NCBI GenBank assembly: GCA_041583015.1
Contig: JBFHGR010000002.1
Span: forward strand, 1 to 64,000
Direction: 5' to 3'
DNA: 64,000 nucleotides
Origin: Parvicella sp041583015
GTDB taxonomy: Bacteria; Bacteroidota; Bacteroidia; Flavobacteriales_D; Parvicellaceae
Under the pieces are notes generated by a model. It saw only the letters and a program-made list of their open reading frames with translations, had not been told where the DNA came from and made no database searches. Shown here piece by piece: positions 26,709-34,633 of this stretch; within the stretch, counting starts at the first letter, position 1; the number at the start of each line of letters is the position of its first letter. The position numbers and the translations under genes are program-made.

Positions 26709-27289
26709 ATAAAACTCAATTAAATAACGATTACTGGGATAAGCGATATCAAAAAAAAGAAACAGGTTGGGATATCGGCTATCCTAGTCCATCTTTTTTG
26801 GAATTTTTTAAAGAAATAAATAAAGAAAGTAAAATTCTTATTCCAGGCTGTGGTAACAGTTATGAAGGTGAGGCTCTGCATAAGTTGGGGTTTAGTAACA
26901 TCACTTTACTAGACTTTGCAGCAACTTCAAAACAGAACTTCCTAAAACGTTACCCTCATTTTCCAATCAGTCAATTCATCGTTGGTGACTTTTTTGAAAT
27001 GCAAGATCAATTTGATTTTATCTTGGAACAAACTTTCTTTTGCGCACTACATCCTTCTTACAGAAAGGACTACGCACAAAAAATGAAGGAGTTATTATCC
27101 CCTAAAGGTAAATTAGTAGGTCTGCTTTTTAATGAACCGCTCAACACAGACCATCCTCCATTTGGTGGCAATAGAAATCAATACGAAATACTGTTTAGCA
27201 AACATTTTTCAAAGGTAAAAATGACACCAGCCGTTAATTCTATTCAGCCAAGGAAAGGTAAAGAACTCTGGATTGAAATAGGGCATTAA
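26705..27289 (+). CDS. TPMT-family SAM-dependent methyltransferase
   Basis: This 194-residue protein resembles the thiopurine S-methyltransferase family. The N-terminus is YWDKRYQKKETGWDIGYPSP, motif I is ILIPGCGNSYEG (about residues 45-56), then LLDFAATS, DFFEMQDQFDFILEQTFFCA and LSPKGKLVGLLF. In bacteria such enzymes methylate small thiol, selenol or tellurium compounds. The substrate here is unknown. Its coupling to a lipoprotein gene is unusual and gives no clear clue. Confidence 0.85.
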   Translation: MNKTQLNNDYWDKRYQKKETGWDIGYPSPSFLEFFKEINKESKILIPGCGNSYEGEALHKLGFSNITLLDFAATSKQNFLKRYPHFPISQFIVGDFFEMQDQFDFILEQTFFCALHPSYRKDYAQKMKELLSPKGKLVGLLFNEPLNTDHPPFGGNRNQYEILFSKHFSKVKMTPAVNSIQPRKGKELWIEIGH

Positions 27290-27379
27290 AAGTGTACTTT
27301 TTCAACAAAAAAAATCAATTACACATCATTTTGTTAAAAGAAACTTAATTCTAAATGATAGAAATTTAAGCTTCATACC

Positions 27380-27387
27380 TATTTTTG
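27380..27387 (+). promoter_or_regulatory. TAnnTTTG promoter of the barrel-YbaB gene run
   Basis: TATTTTTG, an exact match, 29 bases before ATG 27417. It may drive the genes from 27417 to 31505, which are spaced by 21 bases or less. Confidence 0.6.
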
Positions 27388-27416
27388 GACTGACAACAAA
27401 CAGACAACCAAACAAC

Positions 27417-28076
27417 ATGACAAAATCTTTACTTGCAGTAACAATCTTATTGCTATCCTCATCAATATTTGCACAGAAAGGCTATTGGGATAAATCTAAA
27501 ATTGGATTTGTTATTGGACCAAAATTCAATAGTAGTGAAGTTATAAATGGTGCTCAAAGCACTAGTTACACCTATGGAGAAAAAGGAAGTTTCAATTTTG
27601 GAGCAAACATGATTACTAAATTAAATGACATCATTGCTCTTAATTATGGGATAACCGCTACTTGGAATTCTATGGAAAGAAAAGATAAATGTGAAACATG
27701 CGACTCGCCTGTAGCACTAACTAGCAATTTAAAATACCGTTATATTACTATTCCTTTACAAGCACAAGTTTATTTTCAAAATGATAGACTTGACATTTTT
27801 GGCATTGCAGGGTTTAACTATAATTTTTTAACACGTTCTTTTGGTGATTATGCTAGTGCAGCAGGATCTTCTTACGAGTTAATTAACTTAAAAGAAAATA
27901 CATCAAAATCATTGTATGGACTGGAAGTTGGTGCAGGAATTGATTATAATCTTTCATATAGAGGAAGTTTCAGATTGAATGTAACTTACCAACATTACTT
28001 GAACTCTTTTAGTACAACTCCTGAAGCAAAAATGAGCGCAATTAGTATTACTCCAGGTATTTTTTATCAGTTTTAA
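27417..28076 (+). CDS. Outer-membrane beta-barrel protein (PorT-like)
   Basis: This 219-residue protein has a signal peptide (1-19, ending SIFAQ). The mature part has alternating strands: IGFVIGPKFNSSEV, YRYITIPLQAQVYF, DIFGIAGFNYNFL, GLEVGAGIDYNL, FRLNVTYQHYLNSF. It ends in a terminal Phe (TPGIFYQF), all typical of small outer-membrane barrels of the PorT/OMP_b-brl type. Its function is unknown. Its TAA stop overlaps the ATG of the next small gene (TAATG). Confidence 0.8.
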   Translation: MTKSLLAVTILLLSSSIFAQKGYWDKSKIGFVIGPKFNSSEVINGAQSTSYTYGEKGSFNFGANMITKLNDIIALNYGITATWNSMERKDKCETCDSPVALTSNLKYRYITIPLQAQVYFQNDRLDIFGIAGFNYNFLTRSFGDYASAAGSSYELINLKENTSKSLYGLEVGAGIDYNLSYRGSFRLNVTYQHYLNSFSTTPEAKMSAISITPGIFYQF

Positions 28077-28216
28077 TGTCTATAGGTGAAATTCTCATAT
28101 TGGTTTTTGTTACAATAGCTTTTATCTTTGGCATATGGGGCGGTCTTAAACTATATAAATGGAATGCTAGAGACAGAGCCCAAATAGAAGAAAAGAACAA
28201 AAATAAAAAGTCGTAA
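28076..28216 (+). CDS. 46-residue single-pass membrane protein
   Basis: The ATG overlaps the upstream TAA by one base (TAATG), and the stop lies 4 bases before ybaB. The protein is a 20-residue hydrophobic helix (ILILVFVTIAFIFGIWGG, about residues 6-23) followed by a basic tail rich in Lys/Arg/Glu. It has no recognised family. The tight coupling on both sides and the clean topology support a real gene. It may be a small regulator or a subunit of a membrane complex. Confidence 0.7.
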   Translation: MSIGEILILVFVTIAFIFGIWGGLKLYKWNARDRAQIEEKNKNKKS

Positions 28217-28220
28217 CGGT

Positions 28221-28541
28221 ATGTTTGGAAATAACAATATGCAAGAAATGATGGCTAAAATGCAGGAAATGCAAGGAGCTGTTGAAGCATCAAAAAAGAA
28301 ATTAGAGTCCATTTATGTCAAAGGTGAATCTGATGATCAAAGGGTGAGGTTTGTAATGAATGGCAACAGACGCGTAAGTGATGTAAGCATTGATGAATCA
28401 TTGCTCGGACCTGAACATAAAATTGCATTAGAAAAAATGCTAGAGCAAGCTTTCAATAAAGCTTTAGAAAATGCTAATAGCATCAACGAAGGCGAAATGA
28501 AGAATACTGCAGCAGGCATGCTGCCAGGAATGGGATTATAA
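28221..28541 (+). CDS. YbaB/EbfC nucleoid-associated protein
   Basis: This 106-residue protein shows the YbaB pattern: an N-terminal Met/Gln-rich helix (NNMQEMMAKMQEMQGAVEAS), a central beta region (GESDDQRVRFVMNGNRRVSD), and a C-terminal helix (ALENANSINEGEMKNTAAGM). YbaB dimers bind DNA and help organise the nucleoid. It is usually found beside dnaX-recR, but here it lies in a run with a barrel protein and a repeat protein. Confidence 0.92.
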   Translation: MFGNNNMQEMMAKMQEMQGAVEASKKKLESIYVKGESDDQRVRFVMNGNRRVSDVSIDESLLGPEHKIALEKMLEQAFNKALENANSINEGEMKNTAAGMLPGMGL

Positions 28542-28562
28542 TAGTATTCCAAAATATTTCAA

Positions 28563-29057
28563 ATGGGACTATTCGATAAATTTAAAAGCAAGAAAAAAGA
28601 CGCTGACTCTGATGTGAAAGCCACTACAGATCAGGTAAAAACTCATTTGCGTGCCACAAATTATCCCATTAAAATTTTAGTTGCATGGGGAGAAGCCATT
28701 GATGGAAAAAGAGAAATAAGAGATTGGTTAGCCAAAAATGGCTATCCTGAATTAGCTGTTTTTTGTTTTGCTTTAAAAAATGAAACTTCTGCCCAAGATT
28801 GGTTAATTAAAAATGGCTATCCTCAATTTGTGGCGTTAATCAAAGCAATTGAAGGTGAAAAAAGCGCTCAAGATTGGTTGATGAAATACAAATTTGAAAT
28901 CCTTCTTCATATTTCAGCCGCTGCAGGAGGGAATGTAGACTCCAAAAGATGGTTACTCAATACAGATAAAATATACGCTGCATTAGCAAATAAAATGGGT
29001 AGAATAAAAGATGATATTGAATGGAACAACAATTCAATACACACTTTCAATCCTTAA
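28563..29057 (+). CDS. Protein with five 25-residue helical repeats
   Basis: This 164-residue protein has no signal peptide and no recognised family. From about residue 29 it is built of units of exactly 25 residues that begin with a [RQ]DWL-like motif. Three of these open DWLAKNGYPEL, DWLIKNGYPQF and DWLMKYKFEIL, followed by a degenerate RWLLNTD unit and preceded by one starting LRATNYPIKIL. At DNA level, units 2 and 3 are nearly identical over about 30 bases, 75 bases apart. It probably forms a small alpha solenoid for protein binding. It sits 21 bases after ybaB and 11 before the LytTR regulator. Confidence 0.7.
   Translation: MGLFDKFKSKKKDADSDVKATTDQVKTHLRATNYPIKILVAWGEAIDGKREIRDWLAKNGYPELAVFCFALKNETSAQDWLIKNGYPQFVALIKAIEGEKSAQDWLMKYKFEILLHISAAAGGNVDSKRWLLNTDKIYAALANKMGRIKDDIEWNNNSIHTFNP
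28640..28997 (+). repeat. 75-base tandem coding repeats
   Basis: These are in-frame units of 75 bases within the gene at 28563. The best-conserved pair starts with GATTGGTTAGCCAAAAATGG near 28722 and GATTGGTTAATTAAAAATGG near 28797. The flanking units have diverged. Confidence 0.6.
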
Positions 29058-29068
29058 AATTAAAACAA

Positions 29069-29812
29069 ATGGACATTAAAGCGATTATCATAGATGACAT
29101 CAAAAATGCACGAGATAATATCAAACTAGATTTGGAGTCTTACTGTCCCAATGTTTCTATAATCGGTGAAGCAGAAGGAGTTGTTTCTGGTGCTAAATTA
29201 ATCAAAGAAACTAACCCTGATGTAGTTTTTCTAGATATCCAAATGCAGGACGGAACAGGTTTTGACCTATTAGAAATTATAGGCAATCAAGACTTGAAAG
29301 TAATCTTCACCACAGCCTCAGATGAGCACGCCATAAGAGCATTTAGAATGTCTGCAGTGGATTACTTATTAAAACCTATTGATCCTGACGAATTAGTTGA
29401 AGCGGTAAAGAAAATTGAGCAATCAAACTCATTGTCTAAAGACAATTTTGAAATCCTTCATCAAGGAATTCAAAATCATCAAACCATTACCAGGCTTGCA
29501 TTAAACACACTAGAAAAAATTCACATCATTGAAATTGCAAATATTGTCAGATGCGAATCAAGTGTTAATTACACAACTTTTTTCTTGGCAGACAAAACAA
29601 AATTAATGGTTACTAAAACTCTAAAGGAATATGACGAGTTACTCACTCCTCTCGGTTTTATTAGAGTACATCAAACGCATTTAGTCAATGCTAAATTGGT
29701 TAAAGAGTTTGTAAAAACAGATGGCGGTTATTTATTGATGAAAGACGGAAGTACTGCTCCTGTATCTACTAGAAAAAAACAAGCAGTAGTTGAAGCATTG
29801 TCATTAATCTAA
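29069..29812 (+). CDS. LytTR-family response regulator
   Basis: This 247-residue regulator has a receiver domain at 1-120 with acidic pair Asp9/Asp10, phospho-acceptor Asp56 in VVFLDIQMQ, and Lys102 in YLLKPID. A LytTR DNA-binding domain spans about 145-245 (HIIEIANIVRCESSVNYTTF, LGFIRVHQTHLVNAKLVKEF, GSTAPVSTRKKQAVVEAL). It starts at ATG 29069, although the frame is open back to 29021 inside the previous gene. No histidine kinase is nearby, so it is an orphan here. Confidence 0.92.
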   Translation: MDIKAIIIDDIKNARDNIKLDLESYCPNVSIIGEAEGVVSGAKLIKETNPDVVFLDIQMQDGTGFDLLEIIGNQDLKVIFTTASDEHAIRAFRMSAVDYLLKPIDPDELVEAVKKIEQSNSLSKDNFEILHQGIQNHQTITRLALNTLEKIHIIEIANIVRCESSVNYTTFFLADKTKLMVTKTLKEYDELLTPLGFIRVHQTHLVNAKLVKEFVKTDGGYLLMKDGSTAPVSTRKKQAVVEALSLI

Positions 29813-29822
29813 TTTTTGTACG

Positions 29823-31505
29823 ATGTCTCCAGACAAACGCTTCATCCCATTTGATGCACCAATAGATCATTTCTCACTACCTCAAAAATTTACCTTCCCT
29901 TTTTATTATACTCCGCATCCATTAGCAAAATTAGCAGCATCTCAACTACAAGAATATCTAATAAATCAATCAGATTTTGAACATAATTTTGGTTTAGACC
30001 CTTCTGATGAAAGTTTAATTATTGGCAAAATGTTTGGCGTATTAGTTGTCCAAAATAAAGAAGGCAAATTAGGTTTTCTTGCGGCTTTTTCCGGAAAACT
30101 AGCAGACCAAAATCATCACGACATATTTGTCCCACCTGTTTTTGATATGCTTTATGAAAACAGCTTCTTTTTAAAACAAAGTAAAGTTGTCAATGAAATC
30201 AATCGACAACTAGAACTTATTGAATCAGATCCTAATTTTATTGAACTTAATCGCACCCATGAAAAATTAGCACTTGCTACGCAACAAGAAATTCAACAAA
30301 AGAAACAAGCGTTGAATAAAGCGAAAAAAGAAAGAAAAGAAATTCGTAAAAAAGCTGAAAAAGAAATGTCTGCTGTTGATTTTGCTGCTTTAAAGGAAGC
30401 ACATAAAAAGGAAAGTTTAAAACAACAATTCTTTTACAGAGAACTTACTCATCATCTTACGGAAAAATTGGAAAAAGTAAGTACTGCACTTACAAAGTAC
30501 ACTGACCAAATAAAAGCACTGAAGCAAGAAAGAAAAGAAAAATCTAACGCCTTACAACAAGAATTATTTGAGCAATATACATTTTTAAATTCAGCCAAAG
30601 AAAACAAAAGTTTATATCAAATATTCAATGAAGGTTTCAATATTAACCCACCAGCAGGTGCTGGAGAGTGCGCTGCTCCCAAACTACTTCAATATGCTTT
30701 CCGCAACGATTTAAAACCAATTACTATGGCAGAATTTTGGTGGGGAGTGCCACCAAAATCGGAGGTTAGAGCACATGCTCACTTCTACCCTGCTTGCCGT
30801 GGGAAATGTGAACCTATACTGAATCACATGTTGTCTAACATCGAACTAGACGAAAACCCCATGGAGAAGAATTTTGCTAAAGACAAAATTATTGAAATCA
30901 TATATGAAGATGATTACTTCCTTGCTATAAATAAACCTCCGGAATTACTTTCTGTTCCTGGCATCAACGTGCAAGACTCGGTATATACAAGAATGCAAGT
31001 AAAATATTCATCTGCAACAGGACCACTTATCGTACACCGATTAGATATGAATACTTCTGGACTGATGCTAATTGCCAAGACCAAAGAAGTTCACAAAATG
31101 CTACAAGGTCAGTTTATCAAAAGAAAAGTAAAAAAAGAATACGTAGCTATTCTGCAAGGTCATGTAGCCAAAGATAAAGGCAAAATTTCGTTACCACTTA
31201 GAGTTGACCTTGATGATAGACCTAGACAATTGGTTTGCTATGAGCACGGAAAAAAAGCTGAAACAGAATGGGAAGTAGAGAGTAGAACAGAAAAAACTAC
31301 AAGAATTAGGTTCTTTCCTATCACCGGTAGAACACATCAACTAAGAGTACACGCTGCTCATCCTGATGGTTTGAACACCCCTATTCTTGGTGATGATTTA
31401 TATGGCAACAAGGACGAACGATTGTACTTACATGCACATAAAATTTCACTTTTACATCCTATTAGCAGAGTTCCAATAACCTTTGAAGCTAAAGCAGCAT
31501 TTTAG
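29823..31505 (+). CDS. RluA-family pseudouridine synthase with long N-terminal region
   Basis: This 560-residue protein has a C-terminal RluA domain (about residues 355-555) with the catalytic Asp in VHRLDMNTSGLMLIAK, plus FLAINKPPELLSVPG, VKKEYVAILQG and ITGRTHQLRVHAAHP. It makes pseudouridine in RNA, probably 23S rRNA. The N-terminal 340 residues contain PFYYTPHPLAKLAASQLQEY, a long charged coiled coil (about 125-250), and GAGECAAPKLLQYAF plus a Cys-containing HFYPACRGKCEP stretch. Full-length relatives of this extended form exist, to my knowledge. The target base is unknown. Confidence 0.9.
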   Translation: MSPDKRFIPFDAPIDHFSLPQKFTFPFYYTPHPLAKLAASQLQEYLINQSDFEHNFGLDPSDESLIIGKMFGVLVVQNKEGKLGFLAAFSGKLADQNHHDIFVPPVFDMLYENSFFLKQSKVVNEINRQLELIESDPNFIELNRTHEKLALATQQEIQQKKQALNKAKKERKEIRKKAEKEMSAVDFAALKEAHKKESLKQQFFYRELTHHLTEKLEKVSTALTKYTDQIKALKQERKEKSNALQQELFEQYTFLNSAKENKSLYQIFNEGFNINPPAGAGECAAPKLLQYAFRNDLKPITMAEFWWGVPPKSEVRAHAHFYPACRGKCEPILNHMLSNIELDENPMEKNFAKDKIIEIIYEDDYFLAINKPPELLSVPGINVQDSVYTRMQVKYSSATGPLIVHRLDMNTSGLMLIAKTKEVHKMLQGQFIKRKVKKEYVAILQGHVAKDKGKISLPLRVDLDDRPRQLVCYEHGKKAETEWEVESRTEKTTRIRFFPITGRTHQLRVHAAHPDGLNTPILGDDLYGNKDERLYLHAHKISLLHPISRVPITFEAKAAF

Positions 31506-31567
31506 TAGCCATTTGGAACTCTTCAGGATAATTACGATGTTTGACACTTAATAAACCTGCCCGTAAT

Positions 31568-32203
31568 ATGAATCCATTAGTAGACGCTTATATCAGCCAA
31601 TCCCAATCTTGGCAACCAGAAATGACCACATTAAGAAGTTTATTACTTGAATGTGGGCTTACTGAAGATTTTAAATGGCGAGTTCCTTGCTATACGCATA
31701 ATGGCAAAAATGTTGTTTTAATCGGTAAGTTTAAAGAGTATTGTACTTTAAGTTTTCTAAAAGGTGTATTAATAAAAGACACCAACAACATATTGGTATT
31801 ACCCGGTGAACATTCACAATCTGTGAAGATGGCTAAATTTACGAGTATTCAAGAAATTCAAAACATTACTACTACATTAAAAGCATATATTTTTGAAGCT
31901 ATTGAAATAGAAAAAGCAGGATTAAAAATACCAGCCACAAAATCAAAAATCCTTGACTATCCAGATGAATTAGTTGCAAAAATGGAAGCAGATAGCAATT
32001 TCAAAACAGCCTTTGAGAAACTTACACCAGGTAGACAAAGAGGATACAATATGTTTTTTACTGCTGCAAAGCAATCTAAAACAAGAATCACTAGAATAGA
32101 AAAATACGAAGATAGAATCCTCAAAGGTTTTGGAATCAATGATTGTGTTTGCGGTCATTCTAAAAGGATGCCAGGATGTGATGGATCTCATAAATACCTA
32201 TAA
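31568..32203 (+). CDS. YdeI/DUF1801-type protein with C-terminal CDGSH iron-sulfur motif
   Basis: This 211-residue protein starts at ATG 31568. An open frame extends to a TTG at 31541. Residues about 15-105 are a DUF1801/YdeI-like domain (TEDFKWRVPCYTHNGKNVVL, EYCTLSFLKGVLI), and 125-185 are the YdeI helical end (LKTAFEKLTPGRQRGYNMFF as a pattern, with RITRIEKYEDRIL). The last 20 residues contain CVCGHSKRMPGCDGSH, which fits the CDGSH 2Fe-2S consensus CxCxxSxxxPxCDGSH exactly. The protein may thus carry an iron-sulfur cluster. Its function is unknown. Confidence 0.8.
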   Translation: MNPLVDAYISQSQSWQPEMTTLRSLLLECGLTEDFKWRVPCYTHNGKNVVLIGKFKEYCTLSFLKGVLIKDTNNILVLPGEHSQSVKMAKFTSIQEIQNITTTLKAYIFEAIEIEKAGLKIPATKSKILDYPDELVAKMEADSNFKTAFEKLTPGRQRGYNMFFTAAKQSKTRITRIEKYEDRILKGFGINDCVCGHSKRMPGCDGSHKYL

Positions 32204-32408
32204 CTTTTCCCCTACTGTTCTTAACATTCCACATTAGTCAATAAAACATTCCAAAATTGTGGAAATAAATTCATCTTTCATTTTGTTAGGTTAATAATCT
32301 ATAAAGTAGACATTAATCATTATTTACCTCGATTTAACTCATCCTATCTAAAATTCAATCCATTTTTTTATTAAATTCGGGACAAATAAATTTAAACAAA
32401 TAAAAAAA

Positions 32409-33071
32409 ATGGGATTTTTTAAACGAATTGGAGACATATTCAGGTCAAACGTGAACGATGCATTGGATAATGCAGAGAACCCTGAGAAAATGATTAAGTT
32501 AATGGTAGTGGATATGAAAGAATCCATTACACAGTCTACTGCTGCTTTAGCAAAAGCAATGGCACATACAAAGCAGATGGAAAAAAAGAAAAATTTCCAC
32601 AAAGCACAATCTGAAGCATGGCAACAAAAAGCAATGGCTGCATTACAAGCAGGCAATGAAGAATTGGCTAAGAAAGCTTTGGCTAAGAAAAATACTGAGG
32701 ACCAAAACTACGCACAGTACAATGGTATGTTTGAACAAGCAGATGCTACAACTACCAAATTGAAAGGTCAATTGGAGAAATTAAAGCAAAAATATGACGA
32801 AGCAAAAGCAAAAGAATCAATGTTGATTGCTAGAAGCAAAAACGCAGAAGCGCAGTCTGATATTGCTAAAAACATTGGTGGATTTAATGAAAATGCATTT
32901 GCTAATTTCGACAAATTTGAAGAGAAAATAATGGAAAAAGAAGCGGAAGCAGAGGCTTTTACTGATATGTCTTCTGTTGAAATCGCTTTAGATGATGAGT
33001 TTGAGGCACTTGAAACTAATGCTGCTGTAGATTCAGAATTAGCAAAACTTAAAGAAATGATGAATAAGTAA
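32409..33071 (+). CDS. PspA/IM30 family membrane-stress protein
   Basis: This 220-residue protein has the PspA layout. An amphipathic N-terminal helix (MGFFKRIGDIFRSNVNDALD) and the phrase NPEKMIKLMVVDMKESI are followed by a long coiled coil rich in Ala/Lys/Glu (about residues 45-170). PspA proteins polymerise on the inner membrane to keep it sealed under stress. The neighbours, a YbjN-like protein and a GIDE-domain membrane protein, form a likely operon with it. Upstream there is only a near-consensus box TAAATTCG (about 32371-32378). Confidence 0.93.
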   Translation: MGFFKRIGDIFRSNVNDALDNAENPEKMIKLMVVDMKESITQSTAALAKAMAHTKQMEKKKNFHKAQSEAWQQKAMAALQAGNEELAKKALAKKNTEDQNYAQYNGMFEQADATTTKLKGQLEKLKQKYDEAKAKESMLIARSKNAEAQSDIAKNIGGFNENAFANFDKFEEKIMEKEAEAEAFTDMSSVEIALDDEFEALETNAAVDSELAKLKEMMNK

Positions 33072-33137
33072 TCATTTACTTACTTATCTAATGTCACTGT
33101 AAAGTGACCATTATAAAACATTAAAAAACAAATAATA

Positions 33138-33575
33138 ATGCCAAAATTTAAATTATTACATACTGGCGAAAACCAAGCCCTAGTAAACGAAACTTATAAA
33201 AAAATTGAAGGATACATCTCTGAGTTATTTCATGATGATGAAGTCATTAAAATTGACGACATGTTTTCATTTTCATTTGGAACTGTAACAGTAAATATTC
33301 TTATTAGACCTTGGCACAGTGAAGATGTTCTAGTAGATGTATTTTCATACTTAGCAGAAGAAGTTGAATTATCAAAAGATCAGTTAGATGAATTATTAAG
33401 ATTGAACGCAACTATTCCTTTTGGAAGTTTTGGTCTTTCTATGGAAAATTCGGTAAAATTCTCTTATACTTTAGCCGGAAAAAATATAGATATGAATGAG
33501 TTCTCTGCTGCGGTACAAAATATTGCTGCTATTGCAGATCAATATGATGAACAATTTGAAATTGTTGCCAACTAA
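33138..33575 (+). CDS. YbjN-like protein in the PspA operon
   Basis: This 145-residue acidic cytoplasmic protein has no signal peptide. The pattern of strands then helices (FSFSFGTVTVNILIRPWHSE, LLRLNATIPFGSFGLSMENS, KFSYTLAGKNIDMNEFSAAV, IAAIADQYDE) resembles the YbjN/CesT-like chaperone fold, and I call it so with moderate confidence. It lies 66 bases after pspA and 13 before the GIDE gene, so it is probably part of the same envelope-stress response. Confidence 0.65.
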   Translation: MPKFKLLHTGENQALVNETYKKIEGYISELFHDDEVIKIDDMFSFSFGTVTVNILIRPWHSEDVLVDVFSYLAEEVELSKDQLDELLRLNATIPFGSFGLSMENSVKFSYTLAGKNIDMNEFSAAVQNIAAIADQYDEQFEIVAN

Positions 33576-33588
33576 AATATAAATACTT

Positions 33589-34377
33589 ATGTGGGTTATT
33601 GGAATTATCCTAATAGCAGTAGGAATCGGACTGTTCTTTTACAAGAAAAAGTTAGAAGATAAACTACTAAATGTAAAATACTTTGATAAAACAGATATCA
33701 ATTCTGCGGTAGATACTTGCTTGAGTGTTTCCAAGGAATTAGGAAGCGGTCACTATTCTCAAATGGTAAAAATTGAAGCAAAAGCTACAATAGACCAACC
33801 CATAATTGCTGAATTTAGTAACCAAGAGTGTGTTTATTTTGAAGCTTCTGCCGAACATGAATATGAAACATTAGTAGAAACAAAAAATGACAAAGGAAGA
33901 GTAATTAGAAACTGGATTCCTGGAAGTGAAAAAATAGGTTCCGTGAAAGAAGGTGGTCTGTTCATTTTGAAAGACAATACTGGCCAAGTAGAAATTGATA
34001 TACAAGGCTCTGAATTGACTATCAAGCAGTCAGTAAAACAATTTAAATCTTCTGGAAGATCTAAAGATTTTTCTTTTGGTTCATACAGCCCACGTTCTGA
34101 TAGAGATTTTAAATCAAAAGGGTATTCTATTTTAGAAAAGAACATTCAATTAGGTACGCAATTATTTGTTATTGGTGAATTACATGATAGAAATGGTTCT
34201 CCAATGATTGGCTTACCTAAAGAGAAAGGAAATCCATTTATGGTTTCTATTCATTCCGAAGAAAAAATAATTGGAGGGTTGGAAAACAAAACTAAGAATG
34301 TATTTTACGGAAGTATTGCCTGCATGATTATTGGAGCAGGATTAACTGCCTATGGATTAATAACAACATTCCTGTAA
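33589..34377 (+). CDS. GIDE-domain membrane protein
   Basis: This 262-residue protein has two membrane helices, at about 3-17 and 237-258. The soluble part between them fits the GIDE domain known from the mitochondrial E3 ligase MULAN and from bacterial homologues: the ECVYFEASAEHEYETLVETK region, a conserved IPGSEKIGSVKEGGLFILKD, TGQVEIDIQG, and GTQLFVIGELHDRNGSPMIG. The RING finger of the eukaryotic protein is absent. In bacteria such proteins lie near PspA, as here. It may be the membrane sensor or partner of PspA, which is inference. Confidence 0.75.
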   Translation: MWVIGIILIAVGIGLFFYKKKLEDKLLNVKYFDKTDINSAVDTCLSVSKELGSGHYSQMVKIEAKATIDQPIIAEFSNQECVYFEASAEHEYETLVETKNDKGRVIRNWIPGSEKIGSVKEGGLFILKDNTGQVEIDIQGSELTIKQSVKQFKSSGRSKDFSFGSYSPRSDRDFKSKGYSILEKNIQLGTQLFVIGELHDRNGSPMIGLPKEKGNPFMVSIHSEEKIIGGLENKTKNVFYGSIACMIIGAGLTAYGLITTFL

Positions 34378-34403
34378 TCAACAAATAAGTATTTAATAAT
34401 ATT

Positions 34404-34436
34404 GAGGCTAATCTTAATGATTAGCCTCTTTTTTTT
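34404..34436 (+). terminator. Terminator after the GIDE gene
   Basis: A perfect 10-base stem, GAGGCTAATC / GATTAGCCTC, with a 5-base loop and a T run. It starts 27 bases after the stop and separates the PspA operon from the next two genes. Confidence 0.85.
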
Positions 34437-34449
34437 ATATTTTTATAGC

Positions 34450-34629
34450 ATGAATAGAGGTTTATTAAGAATTGTAGTAGGTGCTATAGCTGGAGGTCTT
34501 GGTTTTTATCAAATTTTCTCTACAAAAGAAGAAATTGAAATTCTTCAATTAGTCTTGGCTGGATATGGTTTATTTTCTATCGGAATGGGAATTTACTATT
34601 TGCAAAAAGATAAAAACGAAAAAACATAA
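34450..34629 (+). CDS. Small membrane protein, two helices
   Basis: This 59-residue protein starts at ATG 34450. The open frame runs back to 34402, but that part encodes the terminator hairpin and cannot be coding. Two hydrophobic segments, about residues 5-18 (LLRIVVGAIAGGLGFYQI) and 31-48 (LQLVLAGYGLFSIGMGIYYL), are followed by a basic tail. No family is recognised. The lipoprotein gene starts 4 bases after its stop, so the two are probably one transcript. Confidence 0.65.
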   Translation: MNRGLLRIVVGAIAGGLGFYQIFSTKEEIEILQLVLAGYGLFSIGMGIYYLQKDKNEKT

Positions 34630-34633
34630 ATAT

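Noticed and set aside
34402..34449. N-terminal extension of the small membrane protein from TTG 34402
   Set aside because: This stretch is the terminator hairpin of the GIDE gene, so the ATG at 34450 is the start.
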